This document shows positions 50,077 to 58,513 of a stretch of DNA of 64,000 bases, piece after piece (within the stretch, counting starts at the first letter, position 1; each line of letters begins with the position of its first letter). The stretch is from Actinoallomurus bryophytorum. GTDB taxonomy: Bacteria > Actinomycetota > Actinomycetes > Streptosporangiales > Streptosporangiaceae. The notes below the pieces were generated by a model, which was not told where the DNA came from, did not search any database, and saw only the letters and a program-made list of their open reading frames with translations. The position numbers were made by a program, and so were the translations under genes. Location: the NCBI RefSeq assembly GCF_006716425.1, contig NZ_VFOZ01000001.1, forward strand, positions 6,448,001-6,512,000, in the 5' to 3' direction.

Positions 50077-51480
50077 CTAGTGGTGGAAGCTCGGGACGTC
50101 CTCGGGGCCGAGCATGGGCGCGGTCTGCCTGCGCAGCCACGGCAGCAGGTTGTTCAGGTCCTCGATCAGCCGGTCCGCCAGGTCGAAGGAGAACCCGTTG
50201 CGGCAGACGATCCGGAGCACGGCGAGGTCCTGGCGGTTCGCCGGGAAGGTGTAGGCCGGGACGAGCCAGCCGAACTCCCGCAGCCGCCGGGAGACGTCGA
50301 AGACGTCGAACGAGGTGACGTCGTCCGTGGTGGTGAAGGCGAACACCGGCAGCTGGTCCCCGCGGGTGATCAGCCGGAAGCAGCCCATCTCCTCGATCCG
50401 CCTGGCCAGGTGCATCGCCACGTCCCGGCTGTTCTGCTGGACGAGGCGGAAGCCCTCATACCCCAGCCGCAGGAAGTTGTAGTACTGCGCGATCACCTGT
50501 GAGCCGGGACGGGAGAAGTTGAGCGCGAACGTCGGCATGTTGCCGCCCAGGTAGTTGACCCGCTCCACCAGCTCCTCGGGCAGGGCGTCCTGATCACGCC
50601 AGAGCGCCCATCCGACCCCTGGGTACACGAGCCCGTACTTGTGGCCCGACGTGTTGATCGACGCGACCCGCGGCTGCCGGAAGTCCCACACCATCTCCGG
50701 GTCGATGAAGGGCGCGATCATGCCGCCGGACGCGCCGTCCACGTGGACCGGGACGTTCAGCCCCGTACGCTCCTGCAGGGCGTCCAGCGCCTCGCAGATC
50801 CTGGCGACCGGCTCGTAGCTGCCGTCCATCGTCGAGCCGAGGACGGCGACCACGCCGATGGTGTTCTCGTCGCACAGCTCCACGGCCTGCTCGGGGGAGA
50901 GGTGGTAGCGGTCGCCCTCCATCGGGGCCAGGCGCGCCTCCACCTCCCAGAAGTTGCAGAACTTCTCCCAGCACACCTGGACGTTCGTGCCCATGACCAG
51001 GTTGGGGCGTGCCCCGGAGGCGTACCGCTCGGCGTTGCTGCGCATCCAGCGGCGCTTGAGCGCCATCCCGGCCAGCATGCACGCCTCACTGGAGCCGGTG
51101 GTGGAACACCCGACCGCGGCGGCGGGATCCGGGGCGTTCCACAGGTCGGCCAGGATCGCGACGCAGCGCTGCTCCATCTCGGCCGTCCGCGGGTACTCGT
51201 CCTTGTCGATGATGTTCTTGTCCGCGCTCTCGGCCATCAGCCGTTCCGCCTGGGGCTCCATCCAGGTGGTCACGAAGGTGGCGAGGTTCAGGCGCGAGTT
51301 GCCGTCCAGCATCAGCTCGTCGTGGATGAGCTGATAGGCCGTTCCCGGCACCATCGGGCCGTCCGGGAGCCGGTACTTCGGCAGGGACCCGCCGACACCG
51401 GAGATCGGGTTCGCCTCGCCGATCATCGGGCTCACGTGTATCGGCTGCTGCTGTCCGGCCCCGCCGCTCTGCAAGGACAT
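50077..51480 (-). CDS. gadB: Glutamate decarboxylase
   Basis: This 467-residue PLP-dependent decarboxylase converts glutamate to GABA plus CO2, consuming a proton. Family signatures include SVSGVGGSLPKYRLPDG-like N-terminal sequence (ISGVGGSLPKYRLPDGPM), GCSTTGSSEACMLAGMALKR, VHVDGASGGMIAPFI and the PLP lysine in INTSGHKYGLVYPGVGW. The length equals that of bacterial Gad enzymes. It converges on the LinB-like gene, and a small membrane-protein gene lies 96 bp upstream on the same strand. No glutamate/GABA antiporter is present. Likely roles are acid stress or GABA-shunt metabolism. Confidence 0.95.
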   Translation of the reverse strand: MSLQSGGAGQQQPIHVSPMIGEANPISGVGGSLPKYRLPDGPMVPGTAYQLIHDELMLDGNSRLNLATFVTTWMEPQAERLMAESADKNIIDKDEYPRTAEMEQRCVAILADLWNAPDPAAAVGCSTTGSSEACMLAGMALKRRWMRSNAERYASGARPNLVMGTNVQVCWEKFCNFWEVEARLAPMEGDRYHLSPEQAVELCDENTIGVVAVLGSTMDGSYEPVARICEALDALQERTGLNVPVHVDGASGGMIAPFIDPEMVWDFRQPRVASINTSGHKYGLVYPGVGWALWRDQDALPEELVERVNYLGGNMPTFALNFSRPGSQVIAQYYNFLRLGYEGFRLVQQNSRDVAMHLARRIEEMGCFRLITRGDQLPVFAFTTTDDVTSFDVFDVSRRLREFGWLVPAYTFPANRQDLAVLRIVCRNGFSFDLADRLIEDLNNLLPWLRRQTAPMLGPEDVPSFHH

Positions 51481-51576
51481 CTACCACTCCTGAGTACGTG
51501 TGACAGCGAAGAACGTGCCTGCCGGGCGGGCGCCCGGTCGTGTTGGTCGTGCCCGTTGGTCGTGCCCGGTCCGGGC

Positions 51577-52176
51577 CTAACGGACCGCCGGCCGGGTGCC
51601 GTTGCCCCCGTGGACCGGCGCCGTGTCCGTACGCCGCAGCGTCATCTCGTAGCGCAGGACGACGAGGGCGGGGATGAGGTATCCGGCGACCTCGATGAGG
51701 CTCTGGAGGCCCTCGGAGCCCGTCGTGGCCGACTCGACCATGCCGAGGATGCCGGCGGTGACGGTGAAGGCCGCCGCCCAGATCACGCTGGCGCGAAGGT
51801 GCCAGCGGTAGAGGGGGTGGCGCGGCCAGCGCGGGCGCGGAACGGAACGCAGCTGGGCTCCCAGGGTGAACGGCCGCTGGAGCACGAGCGAGAGCCAGGC
51901 GGTCAGGGCCTGCCATCCCGCCGACAGCGCGGCGATGAACTCCCTCAGCGGCGCCTGGGGGGCCGCGAAGGAGATGACCATGGCGATGGCGCAGAAGACC
52001 GCGGCGCTCGTCTCGATGAACGCCTCGCCCAGGCTGTTCCCACGGCGCCGGTTGTCCAGCAGCAGTACGAGGCTGAGCGACAGGGCGATGACCGTGCCGA
52101 TGCGCCAGTTGGTGAAGACGCTGATCACGCCGCAGGCGACGAACGGGGCACAGCCGAGCAATGTACGAAGAACCAA
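51577..52176 (-). CDS. Integral membrane protein of unknown function
   Basis: This ~199-residue protein has about five hydrophobic helices (APFVACGVISVF, IGTVIALSLSLVLLL, AVFCAIAMVISFA, VIWAAAFTVTAGILGM, EVAGYLIPALVVL). I choose the TTG at 52174-52176 because GGGGGGAAG is five bases upstream. A -10-like TAGATT (complement of 52212-52217) would give a ~28-base leader. It precedes the glutamate decarboxylase gene and may be cotranscribed, but it does not resemble the GadC antiporter. No family is recognised. Confidence 0.65.
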   Translation of the reverse strand: MVLRTLLGCAPFVACGVISVFTNWRIGTVIALSLSLVLLLDNRRRGNSLGEAFIETSAAVFCAIAMVISFAAPQAPLREFIAALSAGWQALTAWLSLVLQRPFTLGAQLRSVPRPRWPRHPLYRWHLRASVIWAAAFTVTAGILGMVESATTGSEGLQSLIEVAGYLIPALVVLRYEMTLRRTDTAPVHGGNGTRPAVR

Positions 52177-52517
52177 GAGACTTCCCCCCAAGCAAGCCGT
52201 CCAACGGGGCGAATCTACGGTCCTGCCGGGGTATCCGTCGGAGAATTAGGGAAAAGTAAACTATCGGCCATCAAGGCATGGAGTGGTATAGACAGGGCGT
52301 TTGTCCTCGGCTACGACGCTCGCCAGGTGCGCCGCTCACGCAACACCGGCACGAGTGGCCACGCTGTCACCGTTCCGGCGTACGCGACAGGGCCCGGAGC
52401 CGAACCATTCGCGAAATCTAAGCGGACCGGCCGGAAGTTTCATGCCCTGGAGGGGTGTGGCTTCGCGGCGGGTGACTAGTTTGGGGTTGATTCCGGAGTC
52501 GGCGAGGGGGGATTCGG
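52177..52517. other. Divergent intergenic region
   Basis: This 341-bp region has no convincing gene. It includes a locally AT-rich stretch around 52240-52265 (GAATTAGGGAAAAGTAAAC) and the minus-strand -10 candidate noted for the membrane-protein gene. For the MOSC fusion gene only a GAGGGGG Shine-Dalgarno just before the ATG at 52518 is clear. Confidence 0.35.
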
Positions 52518-54227
52518 ATGGCGTCGCTTCTGTCGGTCAACGTCGGGCTGCCGAAGGATGTCGCGTGGCAGGGAAAGACGGTCCACACGGGCATCTGGAA
52601 GGAGCCGGTCGACGGCCCGCGGATGGTGCGCAGGCTCAATGTCGACGGCGACGGCCAGGGCGACCTGAACGGGCACGGCGGCGAGCAGCGGGCCGTGCTC
52701 GTGTACCAGATCGAGTCCTACGAGCACTGGCAGAAGCACTTCGAGCGTGACGACTTCACCTTCGGCCAGTTCGGGGAGAACTTCACGGTCGACGGTCTCG
52801 CCGACGACGAGGTGTGCGTCGGTGACCGCTACCGCATCGGCGAGGCGGAGTTCGAGGTCACGCAGCCGCGCGTCACCTGCTACCGCGTCGGCCTCCGCCT
52901 CGGTGAGCCGGCCATGCCCTCGCTGCTCGTGGCCCATCACCGCCCCGGCTTCTATCTGCGCGTCATCACCGAGGGCCGTGTCCAGGCCGGCGACGAGATC
53001 ACCAGGACGAAGGTCGGCCCCGGAGCGCTGAGCGTCGCCGACATCGACGCGCTGCTCTATCTGCCCGACCGCGACCTCGCCAAGCTGCGTACCGCCCTGA
53101 ACATCCCGGCGCTCAGCCCCGGCTGGCAGCAGTCCTTCCGCGACATCGCCGACGCCGCCGACCGCGGGGACAGCCCGGACCTGCCCTCGATGGGCGTCGA
53201 GCCGGGCTGGAGCGGTTTCCGCCGGCTCCGCGTCGCACGGATCACGCCGGAGAGCTCGTCGGTGTCCTCCATCTACCTGGAGGCCGACGACGGCGCCCCG
53301 CTGCCGCGGGCCCGGCCGGGCCAGTACCTGACGCTCCGCGTCACCGGCGCCGGCCGGCCCGCCCCGGTGCGCAGCTACTCCCTGTCATCGGCGCCGGGCG
53401 CGGACGTCTACCGGGTCAGCGTGAAACGCGAGTCGCACGGCCTGGTGAGTGGCTACCTCCACGCCTCGCTGCGTACGGGGGCGGTCCTCGACGTGGCGGC
53501 CCCGCGCGGAGACTTCGTGCTCCAGGACGGCACCGGCCCGGTGCTGCTGATCTCGGCGGGAATCGGCGTGACACCGGTGCTGGCCATGCTGCACGAGCTG
53601 GCCGCCCGGCAGAGCCGGCGGCCGGTGTGGTGGATCCACACCGTTCGCGACCGTGCCCAGCACGCCCTCGCCGGCGAGGCACACGACCTGATCGCCGCGC
53701 TCCCGGACGCACGGGAGCACGTCTTCTACACGGCGGTCGGTGGCCGACTGACCGGGGAAGGGCTCGCCGGACTCGGCGTCCCCGCAGACGCGACCGCCTA
53801 CATCTGCGGACCCGCCGCGTTCATGACCGACATCCACGACGCACTGGCCGGGCTCGGCCTCGCCGAGGACCGCATCCGCACCGAGCTGTTCGGCGCGATG
53901 CCCGCCATCAACCCCGGCGTGACCGGCCACGCACGTACACCGCCGCACCAGCCGCCCGGTGAGCCGGGCACCGGACCGGCGATCACCTTCGCCCGCAGCG
54001 GCCTGACGGTGCCCTGGTCCGAACAGCAGCCGTCCGTCCTCGACCTGGCCGACGCGTGCGACGTCCCGACACGCTGGTCATGCCGCACGGGCGTCTGCCA
54101 CACGTGTACGACGACGCTCCTCTCGGGCGAGGTGGCCTACTCACCGCCACCACTCGAACCGCCCGGCCCGGATGACGTCCTGATCTGCTGCGCTCGCCCC
54201 GCCACCGACATCGTCCTCGACCTCTAA
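52518..54227 (+). CDS. MOSC domain-FNR reductase-2Fe-2S ferredoxin fusion
   Basis: This 569-residue three-part protein has an N-terminal MOSC/YiiM module (residues 1-210; LNGHGGEQRAVLVYQIESY, FGENFTVDGLADDEVCVGD, with the molybdenum-cofactor ligand Cys121 in QPRVTCYRVGLR). Then come an FAD-binding and NAD-binding ferredoxin reductase (PGQYLTLRV, VRSYSLSSAP, LLISAGIGVTPVLAML, YICGPAAFM) and a C-terminal plant-type 2Fe-2S ferredoxin (WSCRTGVCHTCTTTLLSGEV, CCARP). Electrons can flow NAD(P)H-FAD-FeS-Mo within one chain. By analogy to YiiM and mARC it should reduce N-hydroxylated or N-oxide compounds, for example base-analogue detoxification. It ends at repeat element B. Confidence 0.93.
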   Translation: MASLLSVNVGLPKDVAWQGKTVHTGIWKEPVDGPRMVRRLNVDGDGQGDLNGHGGEQRAVLVYQIESYEHWQKHFERDDFTFGQFGENFTVDGLADDEVCVGDRYRIGEAEFEVTQPRVTCYRVGLRLGEPAMPSLLVAHHRPGFYLRVITEGRVQAGDEITRTKVGPGALSVADIDALLYLPDRDLAKLRTALNIPALSPGWQQSFRDIADAADRGDSPDLPSMGVEPGWSGFRRLRVARITPESSSVSSIYLEADDGAPLPRARPGQYLTLRVTGAGRPAPVRSYSLSSAPGADVYRVSVKRESHGLVSGYLHASLRTGAVLDVAAPRGDFVLQDGTGPVLLISAGIGVTPVLAMLHELAARQSRRPVWWIHTVRDRAQHALAGEAHDLIAALPDAREHVFYTAVGGRLTGEGLAGLGVPADATAYICGPAAFMTDIHDALAGLGLAEDRIRTELFGAMPAINPGVTGHARTPPHQPPGEPGTGPAITFARSGLTVPWSEQQPSVLDLADACDVPTRWSCRTGVCHTCTTTLLSGEVAYSPPPLEPPGPDDVLICCARPATDIVLDL

Positions 54228-54246
54228 GGCCCTGTCTCAAAGTCAT

Positions 54247-54600
54247 GCTGTTGCCGTGTGGCGCCGCCTGGGCGCCGCCTGGGCGCCGCCTGGGCGCCGC
54301 CTGGGCGCCGCCTGGGCGCCGCCTGGGTGGCGCCTGGGTGGCGCCGCGCGGGGTTATCCACAGAACCCCGCTCTACTTCCGCCCGGCGCTGTTCTGGCTG
54401 GACAATGAGAGTGGGATGGCACCCCCGGGCGGGTGGGCTCCAGGTGGGTGGGCTCCAGGTGGGTGGGCTCCAGGTGGGTGGGCTCCAGGCGGCAGGGCTC
54501 CAGGCGGCAGGGCTCCAGGCGGCAGGGCTCCAGGCGGCAGGGCTCCAGGCGGCAGGGCTCCAGACGGGAGGGCTCCAGACGGGGCGGGGTCCCAGACCGA
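54247..54600 (+). repeat. Repeat element copy B: minisatellites flanking a core with DnaA box
   Basis: Six exact 11-bp units GCGCCGCCTGG (54261-54326) and degenerate copies lead to the core. The core contains DnaA box TTATCCACA (54354-54362) and the segments CCCCGCTCTACTTCCG and GGACAATGAGAGTGGGATGG shared with copy A. It is followed by 15-bp units, first of type GGTGGGTGGGCTCCA (three) and then GGCGGCAGGGCTCCA (about five), decaying near 54595. The core is the same as copy A at 39.2 kb but inverted, and both sit directly after a gene's 3' end. The remaining bases to 54738 contain only the leader of the glycosyltransferase gene. Confidence 0.87.
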
Positions 54601-54738
54601 GGAATTCCAGACAGGCCCAGCGGGGAGCGACGGTCCTGACGGGGAGCCGCGGGTGTGACGGGAGTTTGCACCTGCGTCCCGTTGTTCTGGCGTGATCCGG
54701 CAGTCCGGTGGGAGCCCGGCGGGGTGCACCGTGAACAC

Positions 54739-56001
54739 ATGGCCGGACGTGTAGTGATCTTCGCAGGTGGGTCCCGTGGCGACATCCAGCCCTGCTCGGC
54801 GCTGGGGCGGGCGCTCGCGGACCGTGGGCACACGGTACGGCTGATCGCCAGTGGTGTGTACGCTCCGCTCGCCGCCGGACTGGAGTTCGCGCCGCTGTCC
54901 GTCGACCCGGCGCACGTCCTGCAGACCGAGGAGGGCCAGGCGTGGCTGGCGGGCGGGCGGAACCCGCTCCGGTTCGTCACCGGGTTCAAGAGGATCCTCG
55001 GGCCGATCGTGGAGCGCATCCTCGCCGAGACCCTGGACGCCTGCGCCGGTGCCGACCTGATCCTCTATCCGACACTGGGGTTCGTCGGGCACCACATCGC
55101 CGAGCATCTGGGCATCGCCGAGGCCCTGATCCACTTTCAGCCCAGCCGGACGACGCGTGCCTTCCCGCATCCCCTCATGCGGCACGCGTTCGGTGCCAAC
55201 CGGCTGAGCTTCGGCGCCGTCGACCAGCTCGGCTGGCAGCTGCTGCGGCCGTTCGTGAACCCCTGGCGGCGCGACGTGCTCGGCCTGCCGAAACTGCCGC
55301 TGCGGGGGCCCATGCACCGCGTACGCGATGTGACCGTGCTCTGCTGTTTCAGCGAGGTGGTGGTTCCGCGGCCCGCGGACTGGCCGTCGAACGTGCATCT
55401 GACCGGCTACTGGTTCCTCGACGAGCCGGCCTGGACGCCGAGCACCGCCCTCACGGAGTTCCTGGCCGCCGGTCCGCCGCCCGTCTACGTCGGGTTCGGC
55501 AGCATGGTGCCGCGCGACCCGGAGGAGACGTTCCAGGTCGTACGCTCCGCGCTGCGCCGGGCGGGCCTGCGCGGCGTGTTGACCGGCGGCGCGTGCCGTG
55601 AGACCGGGAGGCTCACGGCCTCGGCGGCCTCGGCGGCCACGGCGGACGACGCGCTCTTCCTCGTCGAGGACGTGCCGCACTCGTGGCTGTTCCCGCGTGT
55701 GGCCGCGGTCGTCCACCACGGCGGCGCCGGCACCACGGCCGCCGGCCTGCGGGCGGGGACACCGACCGTCGTGTGCCCGTTCTTCGGCGACCAGTTGTTC
55801 TGGGGCGAGCGGGTCGCCGCCCTCGGCGCGGGACCGCCTCCGCTTCCCGTCAAGGGACTCGACGCCTCCACCCTCGCCGCACGCGTGTCGGCCGGGGTGG
55901 GAGACCCGGGCATCCGTACGCGCGCGGCCGCGGCCGGCCGCCGGATACGTGCCGAGGACGGCATCGGCCGCGCCTGCGCGATCCTGGAGCCCATGACGTG
56001 A
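54739..56001 (+). CDS. UDP-glycosyltransferase-like protein (GT1/MGT type)
   Basis: This 420-residue GT-B glycosyltransferase has the N-terminal acceptor motif VIFAGGSRGDIQPCSALGRA, as in sterol/macrolide and vancomycin-type glycosyltransferases. The nucleotide-sugar site is VYVGFGSMVPRD and VVHHGGAGTTAAGLRAGTPT then PFFGDQLFWGERV. It would move a sugar from a nucleotide donor to a lipid, sterol or natural product. The ATG at 54739 begins the conserved strand; the Shine-Dalgarno is weak. It stands between repeat copy B and a small membrane protein on the opposite strand. Confidence 0.9.
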   Translation: MAGRVVIFAGGSRGDIQPCSALGRALADRGHTVRLIASGVYAPLAAGLEFAPLSVDPAHVLQTEEGQAWLAGGRNPLRFVTGFKRILGPIVERILAETLDACAGADLILYPTLGFVGHHIAEHLGIAEALIHFQPSRTTRAFPHPLMRHAFGANRLSFGAVDQLGWQLLRPFVNPWRRDVLGLPKLPLRGPMHRVRDVTVLCCFSEVVVPRPADWPSNVHLTGYWFLDEPAWTPSTALTEFLAAGPPPVYVGFGSMVPRDPEETFQVVRSALRRAGLRGVLTGGACRETGRLTASAASAATADDALFLVEDVPHSWLFPRVAAVVHHGGAGTTAAGLRAGTPTVVCPFFGDQLFWGERVAALGAGPPPLPVKGLDASTLAARVSAGVGDPGIRTRAAAAGRRIRAEDGIGRACAILEPMT

Positions 56002-56017
56002 CGCGGCCGGGCGGGCG

Positions 56018-56215
56018 TCACTTGCTGGGCTGGGGCATCCGGCAGGAGACCTGGGGGTTGATGCCCGCGTAGTTGAGCGGGCCGGACAGGATCGTCAGGA
56101 CGATCGTGGTCGTCTTGGCACAGCTCGCGTCGAAGTGGGAGTAGTCGTGGCGTTGCCCCGCGGCGACCGCGCCGATGACGAACCAGACGACGATGAACGA
56201 CGGTCCGGCCCGCAT
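56018..56215 (-). CDS. Small membrane protein of unknown function
   Basis: This 65-residue protein starts at ATG 56215, five bases after GGAGG. It has a hydrophobic N-terminal helix (SFIVVWFVIGAVAAG) and a second weakly hydrophobic stretch (TTTIVLTILSGPL). Two cysteines (DASCAKT, QVSCRMP) could pair outside the membrane. It may be a single-pass or secreted small protein. No family is recognised; the good ribosome-binding site supports it as real. Confidence 0.6.
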   Translation of the reverse strand: MRAGPSFIVVWFVIGAVAAGQRHDYSHFDASCAKTTTIVLTILSGPLNYAGINPQVSCRMPQPSK

Positions 56216-56356
56216 TGCCACCTCCGGCGCCCCGCCCGCGTGGAACGGTGACTACGACAAAGATCGCCCATAGTTAAGCAAGTTCGGCTTGGCAGTGTCA
56301 TCCGGACAAGGTCTCGAGTTCGCGTCGTTGCGGGCGACAGGGCCCGAATCGGACGC

Positions 56357-58501
56357 CTACCGCACGCCGTCTTCACGCGGGTGGTCGTCAAGACGCTCCA
56401 GGTGAACGACGGTGCTGGCGTACTCCCCGGGCGGCAGGTCGAGGGTGAGACCGTGGTGGGTCAACACGCCCGCGTCGTACACGGTGCCGGTCCGCGTGTC
56501 GCGGTACCGGGCCCGCCGGGGCAGGCCGGCCAGCGGCAGCGGCGGCACGCCGAAGCCCATCCGTGGCGTCTCACGGAAGCCGAAGACCACGACGTCGCGG
56601 TCGGCGAACTGCACCGCGCTGAGCCCGTCGGAGCACGGCGGGCGGAGCCGGTACTGCCGGCCGTGCTGCACGAGCGGGCGGATCCGCTTGTAGAGGGCGA
56701 CCAGTTCGGCGGCCTCCTCCCGGTCCGCCACCGGCCAGGCGCTCAGGTCGCCGCCGAGCCCGAGCACGCCGGTCATCGCGACGTGGAACCGGAACGCGAG
56801 CGGCGTACGGCGCCCGGTCACCTTGTTCGGGCTGTCGGTCACCCATGCCTCCAGCGCACCCGGCGGGTAGAGCTGGGTGAACCCGTGCTGGATCCGCAGC
56901 CGGTCCGAGGCGTCGGTGTTGTCCGAGGCCCACACCTGGTCCGTACGCGCGAGGATGGCGAGGTCGAGCCGGCCTCCGCCGCCGCTGCACGACTCGATGC
57001 GCAACTCCGGATTGGCGGCGCGCAGCCGGTCCATGACCAGGTGCACGCCGCGGGTGTGCTCGATCCACAGGCGCTCCGGATCGGGGGCCTCCGGCCAGCC
57101 GGCCTCGCTGAACGTACGGTTCATGTCCCATTTCAGGAACTCGATCCCGGTGCCGTGTACGAGCCGGTTCAGCCAGGCGAAGGCCCATGAGCGCACGTCG
57201 TCGCGGCCGAAGTTCAGCACGAGCTGGTTGCGCAGCTCCGAGCGTGCCCGGTGCGGCTGGTGCAGCACCCAGTGCGGGCGGCTCCGGTACAGGCCACTGT
57301 CCGGGTTCACCATCTCCGGCTCCACCCAGATCCCGAACGCCATGCCGAGCCCGTGCACGTGCTCGATCAGCGGCTGGAGGCCGTCGGGGAAGATCTCGGC
57401 GTTGATCCGCCAGTCGCCGAGCCCCGCCCGGTCGTCCTTGTACGGGCGGAACCAGCCGTCGTCCACGACGAACAGCTCGACACCGAGCTCGGCCGCCCGC
57501 GACGCCAGGTCGGCCTGCCGGCCGGCGTCGATGTCGAAGAACGTCGCCTCCCAGGAGTTGAACAGCACGGGCCGTGGCTCCGAGGGTTCCGGCAGCACGT
57601 GCCGCCAGACGTAGGAGTGCCAGCCGCGGCTCGCGCCGCCGAACCCGCCGGTCGAGAACATCCCGGCGCTCACCGGCGTCGCCAGCCGCTCGCCGGGGGC
57701 GAGCCGCCACGACACTCCGTCGTGGCCGAAGCCGGTCGTCACGCTGGTCCGGCTCAGCGGCGTCCGCTGGACGGTCATGCGCCACGTGCCGCTCCACGCG
57801 AGGGCGACGCCCCACACCTCGCCGTGCTCCTCGGTGGCCGAGCCGTCGTCGACCATGACCCAGGGGTTCGCGTGATGGCCGGTGATGCCGCGGCGGCTGG
57901 TGAAGACGGTCTCGCCGACGGCCGCCGCCTCCCGCCGTACCTGCGTCTCCGCGCCCCACATCCCGGTGACGTGGGAGAGCCGGTAGTCCTCGCGGTGGGG
58001 GAGCACCCAGGCGGCGGAGTCGAAGCGCAGCACCTCGATGTCGTCGGAGGCACCCGCGTTGGTGAGCGTGGCGGACCGTTCGATGACGTCTCCGCGCACG
58101 CGGTAGCGCAGGCCCACCTCCAGCGGGTAGTGCCGGTCGCGCAGTGTGATCGTGAGCGAGTCACCGGTGATCTCGTGACCGCTGTGGTCGAGTTCGAGGC
58201 CGCGGACGCCGTCGGCGAAGCGCACCTGCAACGACGGCACGCCGTAACGCACGCCGCCGTCCCAGGCGTACTCCTCCGTCCCGTCGAACGGCGCCTCGAA
58301 GCTCGTGCTGCCACGCTGCCGGGCCCCGGACTCAGCGCGGACCGGCAGTGAGGTCGCCTCCGCGTCGGTGAGGGCCGCCCCCCAGTAGACGTGCGCGGGG
58401 CGGCCCTCGGCGAGCCGGAGGGCATAGGTGGTGTCCGGCGTGTGCAGGATCCAGGTCGCGGTGGCCGCGTCGAAGCCGATTCCCCCAGGCCGTGACACCA
58501 C
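56357..58501 (-). CDS. GH36-family alpha-galactosidase
   Basis: This 714-residue intracellular enzyme (no signal peptide) of clan GH-D hydrolyses alpha-galactosides. An N-terminal beta-sandwich (1-310) leads to the TIM barrel: ELFVVDDGWFRPYKDD, GIWVEPEMVNPDSGLY, nucleophile Asp459 in FLKWDMNR, sugar-binding CSGGGGRLDL, acid/base Asp527 in ASDNTDASDR. A beta-sheet C-domain closes it. The start is GTG 58501 behind GGAGAGA. It is the second gene of an operon, 12 bp after a secreted GH43/32-like gene. Oligosaccharides released outside would be imported (binding protein at 63.3 kb) and cut here. Confidence 0.93.
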   Translation of the reverse strand: MVSRPGGIGFDAATATWILHTPDTTYALRLAEGRPAHVYWGAALTDAEATSLPVRAESGARQRGSTSFEAPFDGTEEYAWDGGVRYGVPSLQVRFADGVRGLELDHSGHEITGDSLTITLRDRHYPLEVGLRYRVRGDVIERSATLTNAGASDDIEVLRFDSAAWVLPHREDYRLSHVTGMWGAETQVRREAAAVGETVFTSRRGITGHHANPWVMVDDGSATEEHGEVWGVALAWSGTWRMTVQRTPLSRTSVTTGFGHDGVSWRLAPGERLATPVSAGMFSTGGFGGASRGWHSYVWRHVLPEPSEPRPVLFNSWEATFFDIDAGRQADLASRAAELGVELFVVDDGWFRPYKDDRAGLGDWRINAEIFPDGLQPLIEHVHGLGMAFGIWVEPEMVNPDSGLYRSRPHWVLHQPHRARSELRNQLVLNFGRDDVRSWAFAWLNRLVHGTGIEFLKWDMNRTFSEAGWPEAPDPERLWIEHTRGVHLVMDRLRAANPELRIESCSGGGGRLDLAILARTDQVWASDNTDASDRLRIQHGFTQLYPPGALEAWVTDSPNKVTGRRTPLAFRFHVAMTGVLGLGGDLSAWPVADREEAAELVALYKRIRPLVQHGRQYRLRPPCSDGLSAVQFADRDVVVFGFRETPRMGFGVPPLPLAGLPRRARYRDTRTGTVYDAGVLTHHGLTLDLPPGEYASTVVHLERLDDHPREDGVR

Positions 58502-58513
58502 GGGATCTCTCCT

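Noticed and set aside
39196-54362. Replication origin based on DnaA boxes
   Set aside because: Only one box per element copy, 15 kb apart; no box cluster, AT-rich unwinding region, dnaA, dnaN or rpmH.
54245-54658. 137-codon protein encoded by repeat copy B
   Set aside because: The frame is preserved only in B; copy A's 16-bp units shift frame, so protein-level conservation is not supported, though peptide production is not excluded.
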